In this document: in pieces, positions 33,131-44,737 of the stretch
Position numbering within the stretch: position 1 is the stretch's first letter
How the letters are laid out: every line of letters begins with the position of its first letter
Source of the DNA: Saccharum officinarum
Taxonomy: Eukaryota; Streptophyta; Magnoliopsida; Poales; Poaceae
NCBI GenBank assembly: GCA_020631735.1
Contig: CM036209.1
Span: 8,965,451-9,029,450 of the forward strand
Length of the DNA: 64,000 bases
Direction: 5' to 3'
The notes under the pieces: generated by a model
What the model was told of the DNA's origin: nothing
Databases searched by the model: none
Seen by the model: the letters and a program-made list of their open reading frames with translations, nothing else
Made by a program: the position numbers and the translations under genes

Positions 33131-33828
33131 CATCCCCTACCCCTCTATTTGAGATCTCTTGCTCATTTGTTCAGCTGAGAAGCACCTTTCATATGCAAGG
33201 AAGTGCAAGAGCTCTAGTGAGGATTGAGATTTGAGAATCCAAGATTAAGATCTCTCATTAGTGACTAGAGAGTAGCAAGTGTGCATCCACCTTCTCATTA
33301 GGCTTCTTGTAGTCAAGTGAGAGTTCTTGCTTGTTACTCTTGGTGATCGCCATCACCTAGTCGTGATTGGGAGCTTGGTGATCATCCGGCGGAGCTTGTG
33401 GATGACCCAACTCATTTTGTGAGCAGTTGTGGGTGATTCACCGTGACGGAGTGTCAAAGAATCACCCCGTAGAGAGCACTTGATCCTCGCGTGAATCAAG
33501 GGTGAGCTACACCCTTGCGCGGGTGCTCCAACGAGGATTAGTGGAGATTGACAACTCTCCGATACCTCGGGAAAACATCGCCGTGTTCCTAACCCTTTAC
33601 TTTCAAGCAATTTACTTTCTTGTATTACTTTTGTTGCTTGGTTTACTTTCCTAGAATTACCATGCTAGACTAGGATTGAAACTTATGGTGTAAAACTTTT
33701 ATCGATAGAATCACTAGGAACACTTTTAGGCACTAGGGGTGAATTATGTCTTAGTAGGATTTAATTCTCGCAATAATTTTTAGAAAACCCCAATTCACCC
33801 CCCTCTTAGGCATTTTGATCCTTTCAAT

Positions 33829-33842
33829 TGGTATCGGAGCCA
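33829..33842 (+). other. Element C primer-binding site
   Basis: TGGTATCGGAGCCA two bases after the LTR end. Initiator-Met-tRNA type. Confidence 0.8.
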
Positions 33843-33879
33843 AGTTGCTCCTAAATTAGGCTTTACCGCCTAGAGCAAG

Positions 33880-36225
33880 ATGTCTAATGGGGAAGGACCA
33901 CCACCCATCTTTGAGGGAGATGATTTTTCATATTGAAAAATCCGCATGGAGGCGTACCTCGAAGCCATAGATGTCGGGTGTCTTAGAGCCGCCACCGAAG
34001 GGCTTCTGGAAGTCAAGGATCCCGCTAACCCCGTTGGTGACGAGGAGAAGTACGACCGGTGGAATGCAAAGACAAAAAATACACTCTACCGGGGCCTTAG
34101 CAAGGATATCTTCAATCGTGTGCGTAATGCAAAAAACGCTCATGAATTGTGATAAAACCTTTGTGCTCTCCATGAGGGAACTAAGAGTGAGCGTGAGGAA
34201 CACTATCATATTGCTTTGAAGGAGATTAATTCATTTGAGATGCTTCCCAAGGAAAGTGCTAATGACATGTACACTCGATTGAATGTTCTTGTAGAGGATC
34301 TCAATGCTCTTGGGCTCACTCAAATGAGTCCATCGGATGTTGCAAGGAGGATCTTAAGTGTTCTCCCCATTAAGAAGTATGGCCACATTATCACCGTGCT
34401 TCACCAAAGCGATCTCTCCACCGCAACACCAACACAAGTATTGGGAAAGATCAATGCTCATGAGATGTACATGCATATCACTCCAGAAGAGGGCTCATCA
34501 TCTTTCAAGAAGAAGGACCTGGCTTTCAAAGCTAGCTATGATAAGAAAAAGAAGAAGAGCCAAGCCATGATCGTGCATGAAAGCTCAAGTGAGAGTGACA
34601 TTGATGATGCATCACTTGCTCTCATGGTGAGAAAGACCACCAAGATGCTAAAGAATCTTAATAAGAGTGGCATCAAGTTTAATGGCAAAAAGAAGAAGTT
34701 CTTCACAAGTATCAAAAGAAAGCCTATATCCAAAATGGATTGCTACAATTATGGTGAACTTGGTCATCTAGCTCATCAATGCCCTAAGCCTCCAAAAGAC
34801 AAATACAAGAACAAGAACAAGGGCAAGAAAAATAAATCTAGTGATGAAGAAGATGAGAAGAAGAAGAACAAGCCATATAAGAAGGATGGCAAGAAGAAAG
34901 AATATCACAAAAAGAAGAAGGGAGGCAAAGCTTACATTGTTAGTGATTGGCTCACCGACATTGAGTCATCATGTGAGTCCTTCGGTGATGAAAGCGATGA
35001 CGACAAAGAGAAGGTCGCCGCGTTTATGATTGGGCCATCATCATCTTCATCGACATCTTCACCACCACCTTCACCGCCATCTTCACCGTCATCATCCACT
35101 ACTCACCAATGCCTCATGACCAAGGGTGAATGAAAGGTACAAAATAATGAAAGTGATGATGATGATAGTGATAGTGATGATGATTTTGATGCACCTTCTT
35201 ATGATAAACTTGTAAAATTGCTCAACAAATACTCTAAAGTCATAAGAAAGACTAGAAATAAAAATGATGAGCTTCAAAATGAAAATGAATCACTTTCATC
35301 AAAGCTTGAGATTGCACAAAAGACTAGTGATGAGCTTAAAGATCAAAATTAAATTATGACTTCTACTCTCAAGGAGCTCAAAACTTTCAACAAAGAGCTT
35401 AGAGATAAACATGATAAACTTGAGAAGAAGCATGATGAGCTCAACACTAGGCATAACTTGCTAAAAGATAAATATGCTTCGTTGAAAATGAATTATGATA
35501 GTCTTGTTGTTGCTAAAGAGCTCTCTCTTGAGACACATGATGCTACTAACTAAGTTGTTAAGATTGATATAGCCACATCATGTGATGACTTGATTATTGA
35601 GAGCATTGAGCAAGGCTCTAGTGGCAAAGGTAAGAAAGTGGTTGAATCCGATAATTATGATGATTATGTCAAGCTCAAGAGTGAAAATGAAATACTTAGA
35701 GATGAGAACAAGAAGCTAAAAGGGTTGATGGCTCTTGAAAAGCAAACATCAAATGAGTCACTCATTGAGGAGAACAAAAAGCTAAAGCAAGAGAAAGAGC
35801 ATCTCAAGACCGGTTTAAGCAAGTTTACAAGAGGTCAATACTTGCAAAGTGAGCTACTCATGAACACCGTCATGAAGATGGATAGAAGTGGTATTGGTTA
35901 CTTGGCAAATCAAGAGAAGAAGGCCAAAACTCAACAACAACAAAGCAAATCAAAGCCCAAGCCTAAGAGATGTGTTGAGTATGGACAAGAGGGCCACTTT
36001 GCTCATGAGTGTGAAACTCCACCACCACAACCCTTGCCCAAGCATGCTAGACCCTTTGCTTTCAATGCACACTATATGCTTATAAGAGATTCTAGTGGAA
36101 AGATGAAAGTCACGTTCTTGGGTCCCCCAAACAAGAATAGGCCTAAGAAAATTTGGGTTGCCAAGTCACTAGTTGAGAAAGTTAAGGGTCCCTCTCAAGT
36201 TTGGATCCCTAAACAAAAAGCTTGA
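33880..36225 (+). pseudogene. gag: Element C gag with coiled coil, multiple stops
   Basis: The ATG at 33880 gives the same N-terminus as element A gag, with W-to-stop at about 33935 and another stop near 34150. The frame 34216-35133 carries the UBN2-type end and a zinc knuckle in which the second Cys is Tyr (CYNYGELGHLAHQCP). After stops at 35132, 35350 and 35553 the coiled-coil region continues at 35356-36225 and ends with a second knuckle whose second Cys is also Tyr (CVEYGQEGHFAHEC). Confidence 0.85.
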
Positions 36226-36239
36226 TCTCTTGTGTGTAG

Positions 36240-39200
36240 GTGAACTACAAGACCGGTGGAACTTATTGGGTTATTGATAGTGGTTGCACTCAACATATGA
36301 CCGGTGACCCTCGTATGTTCACCTCACTTGAAGAAAATAGGGAATGTCAAGAGAAGATCACTTTTGGGGACAATTCAAAGAGCAAAGTCAAGGGTATAGG
36401 CAAGATTACAATATCAAATTATCATTCTCTTTCAAATGTGCTCTATGTTGCTTCCTTGAGTTTCAATCTAATATCCGTTGGGCAACTTTGTGATCTTGGC
36501 TATCAATGCTTATTCACACCAAATGAAGTGGTAGTATCAAAGATAGAAGACAAACAAATAATTTTCAAAGGCTTTAGATATAACAATCTCTATCTTGTTG
36601 ATTTCACCTCCGAAGATGCAAATTTGATGACATGCTTGTTCACCAAAACTTCACTTGGGTGGCTTTGGCATAGGAGACTTGCTCATGTTGGAATGAATAC
36701 TCTCAACAAATTATTGAAGAAAGAGTTAGTGAGAGGCTTGAAAGATGTCAAGTTTGAGAATTACAAACCTTGTAGTGCATGTCAAGCCGGTAAACAAGTT
36801 GCAAATACTCATCCAACAAAAGCTTACATGTCAACATCAAGAGTGTTATAGCTTCTACACATGGATTTGTTTGGTCCTACAACTTACAAGAGCTTGGGTG
36901 GAAATCTTTATTGTCTTGTGATTATGGATGACTACTCAAGATACACTTGGACATTCTTTCTTCATGACAAATCCGAAGTGGCCACTTGTTTCAAGAAGTT
37001 TGCAAAGAGAGCCCAAAATGAATTTGAAGTCAAGATAAAGAAGATAAGAAGTGACAGTGGCAAAGAATTTGACAACACAAACATTGAAGCTTATTGTGAT
37101 GAGATTGGGATCAAGCATGAGGTTTCATCAACCTAAACTCCTCAACAAAATGGTGTAGTTGAGAGAAAGAACCGAACATTGATTACCCTTGCAAGAACAA
37201 TGCTAGATGAGTACAACACACCAGAAAAATTATGGGCCGAGGCAATCAACACCGCATGCTATGCATCAAATCGCCTGTTCCTACAAAAGTTTCTTAGCAA
37301 GACCCCCTATGAGTTGCTAAATGAGAAGAAGCTGGACGTCTTATTCTTTCGGGTGTTTGGTTACAAGTGCTACATCTACAAGAAGCGGCAACACCTAGAG
37401 AAGTTCCAAAGACGTTGTGATATTGGTTTTCTTGTTGGCTACCCATCAAAGTCCAAAGCATATAGAGTATTTAACCATGCCATCGGTTTGGTTGAAGAAA
37501 CATATGATATGGAATTTAATGAAACTAACGGCTCCCAAGGAGCAATTGAGAATTGTGATGATGTAGGTGATGAACCATTGAGGGTGGCAATGAAGAACAT
37601 GCTGGTGGGAGACATCAAGCCTAAAGATGATGAAGATGATGCTCAAATAGTCAATCCACCATCTTCATCATATGTGCCTCAAGATGATGACAAGAATGAG
37701 AGAGTTAAAAATAAAGACACTCATGTCTCTCATGAACAAGCCGAGGCACAAGCTCAATATGTTGATGCTCCCCAACCTCCTCCTCAAGTGGTTGATAGAA
37801 GACACTCATCTCTACTTCAAGCACATCCACAAGATCTCATCATAGGGAGTCCTACAAAGGGTGTAATGACTCGATCTCAAAAGCTTGCTTCTTTTGTTGA
37901 ACATCACTCTTTTGTCTCTTGTCTTGAACCTAAGAATGTAGAAGAAGCTCTTCAAGATCCGGATTGGGTGAATGCAATACACGAAGAATTGAATAACTTC
38001 ACCCGCAATCAAGTTTGGATACTTGAGAAGCATCCAAAAGGTGCAAGGGTCATTGGAACCAAGTGGGTGTTCCGCAACAAGCAAGATGACCAAGGCGTAG
38101 TTGTGAGGAACAAGGCAAGACTAGTTACAAAGGGGTTCTCTCAAATTGAAGGCCTTGACTTTGGAGAGACATTTGTACCCGTTGCAAGACTTGAAGCCAT
38201 CCGTATCCTTCTTGCATATGCATCGTATCATGAAATGAAATTATATCAAATGGATGTTAAAAGTACGTTTTAAAATGGTTTCATAAATGAACTAGTCTAT
38301 GTTGATCAACCTCCCGGGTTTAAAGACTCTAGATATCCTAATCATGTTTATAGGTTGTCCAAGGCACTATATGGGCTCAAGCAAGCCCCTATAGCGTGGT
38401 ATGAGCGCCTCCGGACTTCCTCATTGAGAAGGGGCTTCACTATTGGGAAGGTCGATACCACACTATTCACCAATAAGCTTAATGGAGAGATCTTCATTTG
38501 TCAAGTCTATGTTAATGATATTATTTTCGGATCAACAAATGAAGATTATTGCAAGTAATTTGGTGATTTGATGTCGAAAGAGTTCGAGATGTCCATGATT
38601 GGTGAACTTACATTTTTCCTTGGTTTTCAAGTCAAGCAAATGAAAGAAGGGATTTTTATCTCTCAAGAAAAGTATACCAAGGATCTTCTCAAGAGGTTCA
38701 AGATGGAGGATTGTAAGCCAATCAAGACCCCAATGCCATCTAATGGACATCTCGACCTAGATAAGGGAGGTAAACCGGTTGATCAAACTCTCTATCGTTC
38801 TATGATTGATAGCTTGTTGTACCTTACCGCATCTAGGCCCGATATCATATTTAGTGTGTGCATGTGTGCTCGCTTTCAAGCGTGTCCTAAAGAACCTCAC
38901 CTAAGTGCTGTGAAAAGAATCTTAAGATATCTTAAGCACACCCCAATCATTGGTCTTTGGTATCCCAAAGGAGTTAGATTCTAACTAGTTGGCTATTCCG
39001 ACTCGGATTATGCCGGTTGCAAAATTGATAGAAAAAACACATCCGGAGGGTGCCATTTACTTGGGAGGTCACTTGTATCTTGATCATCTAAAAAGCAAAA
39101 TATTGTGGCTTTGTCTACCGCCGAGGCGGAATACATTGCTGCGGGGGTTTGTTGTGCACAAATCTTATATATGAAGCAAACTCTTCTATACTATGGTGTT

Positions 39201-39350
39201 GTTCTTGATAAGATGCCACTTTTATGTGATAATGAAAGTGCCGTTAAAATTGTCAATAATCCGGTACAACACTCACGCACCAAGCACATTGATATCCATC
39301 ATCACTTTCTAAAGGATCATGTTGCTAAAAATGATATATCACTAGAAGGC
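36240..39350 (+). pseudogene. pol: Element C pol, multiple stops, ends inside RNase H
   Basis: Protease (VIDSGCTQHMTGD) and GAG-pre-integrase (WHRRLAHVGMNTL, CSACQAGKQ) occur at 36240-36851. Integrase (MDLFGP, MDDYSRYTW, RSDSGKEF with S for the usual N) occurs at 36861-37136, and its C-terminal side with RT N-terminus at 37179-38273. RT palm follows at 38355-38984; the catalytic motif reads YVNDIIFGS, so one of the two essential aspartates is Asn. RNase H pieces (STAEAEYIAAG, RTKHIDIHHHF) occur at 39105-39350. Stops at 36851, 37136, 38273, 38557 and 38984 confirm that it is dead. Confidence 0.88.
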
Positions 39351-39496
39351 TTCTTGATAACTGGAGAGCTATTAAAGTTCAACAGTTCAATGAGAGGTAA
39401 TATGATCTTTTATCTTCTTTGTTAATCTGTTCTAAAATTGATAGAAATTTATTTTAAGAGGGGAAGCTAGAGCATAGCACAACGAAAACAACGCAG

Positions 39497-39635
39497 TAGA
39501 GCGTGTTCACTTCACTGAAAAGCTATGATTGAAAATATTGTTCGCTGATTTGTTGTGAGAGAAAATACTATTTTAATTAAAAAAATATGTTGAAAAATAC
39601 GGATTATAAGATAAATAAACAGAGCTTATTAAAAG
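39497..39635. mobile_element. Grass MITE fragment (GCTGATTTGTTGTGAGAGAAAA type)
   Basis: Contains AAAGCTATGATTG...GCTGATTTGTTGTGAGAGAAAATACTATTT...GGATTATAAGATAAATAAACAGAGCTT, a pattern widespread in grass intergenic DNA. Ends are degenerate. Confidence 0.4.
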
Positions 39636-39833
39636 GAGGTCCACGTCCAGTGTGGCTCATCAATGGATCCAAATGCAGCGCCGTGATGAGAAAGCCGATC
39701 TCCAATGCAATACAACCATAGCGTAACGTCGTGAATTGCGATGGTACTGTACTGTACGTACCATCTCATCTCACAACCTCACCCGCCGTCGACCAAACAA
39801 ACAACAACGTCGGTCGGCATCATCGCGGGCTGT

Positions 39834-40146
39834 GTTTATATAAAGAAGTTTTCACGAAAAATTACCGTAACGGATGTTACGGCACATACAAGGAGCATTA
39901 AGTATAGATAAAAAAATATTTGAACAGTTTAGTTAGAAATCACGAGATGAATGTTTTGAGCCTAATTAGTCCATGATTTGACACTAATGTGCTAATGACG
40001 GATTAATTAGGTTTAATAAATTCGTCTCGCGGTTTCCAAACAAGCTATATAATTAGTTTTTTTTATCAGTATCCGAAAACTTCTTCCGACATCGTATAAA
40101 TCATCCGACGTAGCATTTTTTCAAAAAAAAATTCACCAACTAAACC
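39834..40146. mobile_element. MITE, family 3, copy 1 (GAGCCTAATTAGTCCATGATT type)
   Basis: Shares with 40446-40780 the blocks TAAATATAGATAAAAAAA-like, CCTAATTAGTCCATGA, GGATTAATTAGG.TTAATAAATTCGTCTCGCGG and AATTAGTTTTTTTAT.AGTATCCG. This is a common non-coding grass repeat with AACTAAAC-like ends. Confidence 0.6.
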
Positions 40147-40445
40147 CATCCAGTGACAGTGACCATCATCGTCGGCAGGGCACATCATGATGTTGGCACA
40201 TGCTTGCATGCATGCATGGTACGACCACGGCCACGCGGCAGGCACGAGCGGCGCCCGTGTGCTACGGCGCTGGAACCGTTCGTTCGGGCCGGGCCGCCGG
40301 GGGAACAAGCAACGACGCCGTGACGGCATTCATGAGCATGACCAGCACAGCACTGCTCTACTAGTACTAGTAGGCTAGCTACTCCGACGCAGATGGATGC
40401 AGCTGCATTTGCCTGCATTGGTCAAGGAGGCCTTTTAACGCGTTG

Positions 40446-40780
40446 ATTAGTTTCCACCTACAAAATTTTCATCCGTCACCTTAAATATTTAGACATATAC
40501 ACATAGTATTAAATATAGATAAAAAAACTAATTACACAATTTATATAAAAATCACGAGACGAAACTTTTAAACCTAATTAGTCCATGACTAGCCATAATT
40601 GCTACAGTAACACACATGTGCTAATGCCGGATTAATTAGGCTTAATAAATTCGTCTCGCGGTTTCCAGACGAGTTATGTAATTAGTTTTTTTATAGTATC
40701 CGAACACCCCTTCCGACATCTATGAAACATCTCATATGACACCTAAAAACTTTTCATCCACCCACTAAACAATGCCTTAT
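40446..40780. mobile_element. MITE, family 3, copy 2
   Basis: Same family as the copy 300 bp to its left and in the same orientation. It retains GCTACAGTAACACACATGTGC, which is missing from copy 1. Non-coding. Confidence 0.6.
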
Positions 40781-40856
40781 TAACCATAGGCCTCGCTCGC
40801 CTATGTGATGGATGCCCTATGAATACTGTACTAGAATAGGAATGACAGGGTTCCTG

Positions 40857-41066
40857 GGCCAGTTTTAGTGGAGATTCCATGTCACTGTTTCTAATACATC
40901 CAAATTTTTGAAATAGTGTAGAAGAGTTTCATCTCCATGAAATTCTCTTTACTTCCATGAAACTCTCTCTACTTCCATGAAACTCTTATCATCTCTCTTC
41001 ATTAATACGATGCCACATCAGCATAGTTAATGTCTATGAAACTCTGATGAAACCCATTTATCACTG
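40857..41066. mobile_element. Tourist-like MITE, family 2, third copy with decayed right end
   Basis: Begins GGGCCAGTTTTAGTGGAGATTCC and follows 30495-30689 (TGTCACTGTTTC, ATGAAACTCT repeats, GCCACATCAGCAT). It then ends in a poorly matching CCCATTTATCACTGG. Confidence 0.6.
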
Positions 41067-41886
41067 GTTAGGTTGTCAAGGCTCGAGACCAGCTTAATTA
41101 CCTACTAGAAACAACGCGCGGCGTTGCCGCGCGGCCTCATGGGATGATACCAGTTGTGTAGGAGCATAGATCAATTAATGATTAATTTTTTAGCAGGCAG
41201 GGTGTCTAGCATTTTGAGGCAATTTGTTATGGGGGTGGATGGTTTGTTAGGTCTGTTCTCTCCGATTCTGTAATTTTGTCTTCATCTGTAATCTTTTTTT
41301 TTCCTAGAGATGATTTATTATTAAATGGCTATGATGGCATGATAGAGTACCAGATTAGTGTACAAGCTTGTGATTATACATTATTGTTACTTACAAATAT
41401 TTTTCTAACTTGTACAGGCCGAGGCAATACGAGGTACGAGCTCTGAGGTAACTGAAAAACAATGTTTAAGAATTTATAGTCTATGAAGGTCTGGCTATCT
41501 CTTTTACCATTTGAATGTTTTGATACGCTGATGATGTCCATTGCAGATATCTAAAGAAAGACAATTAGTTATGTTTTCCTGACCTGAGTAGCAAAGGTGA
41601 ACATTGCTTGTGTTCTTCTTATCGTCAAAAACAAAATTATCATGATTTTTGCTACCATGTAGGAATTTGTGTCACCGTGGGACAACCTCGAACTCTTCCT
41701 TTTTTCTGTATTTTTTAGTGTATTCTTTTATACAAAATTTTAGTATTATATGCTAAGTTATTGACTAACCATTGTAAAGTTCTTGATTAAAAAAATCAGC
41801 TGGATATTTATCACATTATGCCCTCACATATGGAGAACATGACAGTGTTATAGTTGCTTCCATCACAAGACCGAGGTATGAGTAAG

Positions 41887-42255
41887 GCTGGATAACGAGC
41901 TAGCTTGGCTCGGCTCGTTCTGGGTCGTTATGATAACGAGCTTGGCTTGTTAAGCTCGCGAGCCAGGTATATATAGTACATAAAATATAATGTTTATATT
42001 TTATCTAAAGCTTGAGAATAGTAATAATACAAAAATAATACATCAACAGCCTTAAATCAAACAAAATATTTATATGTGCTAACATAACCATTTGTAAAGT
42101 ACAAGATATGAAGTAATACAAAACTAATATTAGTTATGATGACTTTTTCCCTGAAATCGTGGCTCGTTTGGCTTGCAAGCTGGTTCGAGTTGGCTCGTTA
42201 TAGCTAACGAGCTAAAATCTTAGATTGGCTCGGCTCGTTATCCGAGCCAGCCACG
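41887..42255. mobile_element. Foldback MITE with TAACGAGC repeats (about 370 bp)
   Basis: The left end GGCTGGATAACGAGC and the right end GCTCGTTATCCGAGCCAGCC are inverted. Subterminal copies of GGCTCGTTAT and ATAACGAGC occur inside both arms. The middle is AT-rich and non-coding. It lies inside the Helitron candidate. Confidence 0.6.
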
Positions 42256-42259
42256 AGCC

Positions 42260-44220
42260 GAGCGAGCTAATGCGCTTTGAGTTTTTTTATTATAAAAGAG
42301 CGAAGGAATTAAAAATAGCCTGTCACCTTGATATTCTTACCCACCTTAGTTTTTATCCCTTAGATCTCACAAACTACTCAAACAAGTTAGCAAAAACCGC
42401 CGTTCGAGTAATGATCCACCTTAGCTCACCTTCTTTTTGTTACAAGAGGTAGTCCTCCTATCTCGTTCATTTTTTAAGAAAAACAAGTTAGCCAAAATCA
42501 CTTCAGAATGCATGCTGATACCTTTCCACCGATCAGAAATTAACAAACTAATCCGGAAGGTGACTCTAGAATCAGATAAATTGAGTTGCATGGAATAGAA
42601 ATAATTGAAAAATAACAGATATGACAAGAAGCTTACATTGTGATAACAGGCAGCAAGGATTTTCTTCTTTTGGAAGACAAAAAAAGGAAAGGGCATGTTT
42701 TCATGGAACATTGAGCATGAAGGATAGCGTCTTGAACCAAACCATGTACTCGTGTGGTCGTTAGATAGTTTCACTTTCACAAGATATCCAGCTTCACAAA
42801 TCACAACAAGAGGACGTGATAGTTTGTGAGATTAATCTTTTTAACCTTTTACACTTGTAAGGTCCAGTGGTTGGAACCATTACTGTTAATTGACGATTTT
42901 ATGATGCATCAGGTAAAAAAGAATAGATGTGAAATCTCTACTGCCTTTTCAATGTTATTTTAAGCACCACTCTTTTTTTACTTGAATGATATCCCATCGA
43001 TGCTGATTACAATTACACCTTGATGGATCAGATAATCCGATGAGGTTTTAAGACACAAAATGCACTTAGCGGCAAGAAAACCTCTTCTCCTAAAAGGTTA
43101 GTCAATTTCATGATATTTTCAAAATTAATGAACTTTACATATGTGCAATATAGTCACTAAGTTAGGGGTGAAACAGAGAAATAATTACTTATTACACCAA
43201 CCAGCCTGTCTTCACGAACTGGTCTGATTCGGTCCATAGCATTTTCTCATATATATTTATCTTTTCAATATTTAATATATGTATAGATATAAATATTCTG
43301 TATATTACTCAAGGAAACTCAATAACAACAAATTATAGATTATAGCCACAATAGATTGTAGATGCAGCAGGGATCCCATCCAAATTAACACATCATGAAG
43401 ATATATGTATACTTGTGAATTCGAGGTAGATTCAACAAGGTTCAATTTTTCTCACAAAAACGTATACTCACCACTTATGCAGCAGATTAGTCGAAGGGGG
43501 AGCATTGGCGAAAGAGCAGCAAAAATTCTTGTGAGAATCACAAATCTTCTTTCCTAATTGAATTTGTTATTTATGTTATGTAGTGCATCGAAATTCATGA
43601 GCCTGCTACACTCAGTTCGGATGCCTATATAATTGTTGTAGTTCTTTCCTGAGGCTGTTTGCATCACCCTAAACAACTTGTTTTAAGCAAGGGTACATCC
43701 ACTGCCCTTGCGCTTTGAGAAGATCAGTATATGTATTCTCATTATCTTTTTTTAAACATCTTAGAAGATATCATGTTTTGCTTTTTTCCTCTAGAACAAA
43801 GGTTAATAAAGTAAATAAGTAATCATAACAGTGAGCATGGTCGGCATAGGATACAGTTAGTTGCAGTTGTTTTCAACAAATGGTTAATTGTAACTGTTCG
43901 GCCGTGATAGTTTGAACTGCGGCGCATACGTGCTATGTTGTAGAGAGTCATGTTCTTGTCTTGGATGGTTTGCATTGTTTGGAAAGAAAACTTAAACATG
44001 TTCATGATTTCAATCAAGAGTAATTCATCTTAGAATTTTGTTGTTAATTTTGACCATGCATCATACCATGATTAGACCACTAATGCATTTACGGCTTAAT
44101 AATATTTATTGGTTTGAATGTTCGTTGCAAGGTTCATGTTATCATTCCTTCACTGCACATGAAATTTTTTCATACACACATGCGTGCCGCACCTGCATGT
44201 CCACTGGTACTTAGAAGTAT
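42260..44220. other. Intergenic DNA, no gene recognised
   Basis: AT-rich with short chance frames only. No exon of a known family could be read. It may be the interior of the Helitron candidate. Confidence 0.4.
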
Positions 44221-44737
44221 TTATAGATAGCTTCGGTGCCTGTAATTTTGGCTGCAGCTCTGCATGCATCGATGCACATTTTTCAGATATGGCCCATCTT
44301 CTTTTTGGCACCAGAAGACGGCCTTAGGCCTGGCGCCCTTGCTTGGCTGCTGGGCCGGTCTTAGCCAGACAACGATTTCAGGCCCGTCCACGTCCAAGCC
44401 ACCGATTTGTTCTGCCGGGACCTCGACTCGACCGTCTTGTGTGTGATTCATTCATTAGTCAACGAACCGAACGGATCACCGGCGGCAGGCATGTGTCTGC
44501 GGACAGCGGACTGCGCCGCGCGGCGGCCGGTGAGCATTTACAATACTGTATGTACTATTCCAGTCCAATACAGAACCTTCGGCAATCAAGGTGGCCTGAC
44601 AATCCAGCAATTTCATATTCCTCCGTCTCCCTCGAATTTCCCGCGCCCCGCTGACTATCGTATCCAAGCTCTCAACCCCAAGATCTTGCCTCCTCGCCTG
44701 GCCCCAAAACCCTTCTCCGTACCCGCGCAACGATCGG

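Larger units (their letters stand above)
32196..33826 (+). repeat. Element C 5' LTR
   Basis: Begins near TTTGAAAGCATCTAGGCCCC (a damaged TG) and ends GATCCTTTCA before the primer site. Its sequence follows the element A LTR. The palindrome array is at 32640-33080 and the TATA box at 33123-33130. Confidence 0.8.
32196..39350 (+). mobile_element. Element C: decayed Sirevirus-like copia, same family as A, 3'-truncated
   Basis: It has a 5' LTR (32196-33826), primer site (33829-33842), gag, coiled coil, protease, integrase, RT and most of RNase H. The sequence stops matching element A within RNase H at about 39350, after 'NDISLEG', and there is no 3' LTR. At least ten in-frame stops or frame changes make it the most decayed of the three Sirevirus-like copies. 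The first gag stop, TGA, is at about 33935, 18 codons from the start. Confidence 0.88.
41105..44227 (-). mobile_element. Candidate Helitron (3.1 kb), minus strand
   Basis: The minus-strand 3' end is a GC hairpin (CGCGCGGCAACGCCGCGCG, plus 41113-41133), then TTGTTT, then CTAG followed by T, a textbook Helitron terminus. A possible 5' end is TCTATAAATACTTC on the minus strand (plus 44226-44227 and leftward), preceded by A. No replicase/helicase gene is visible, so it would be non-autonomous. The 3' end is fairly convincing; the 5' end is tentative. Confidence 0.42.
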
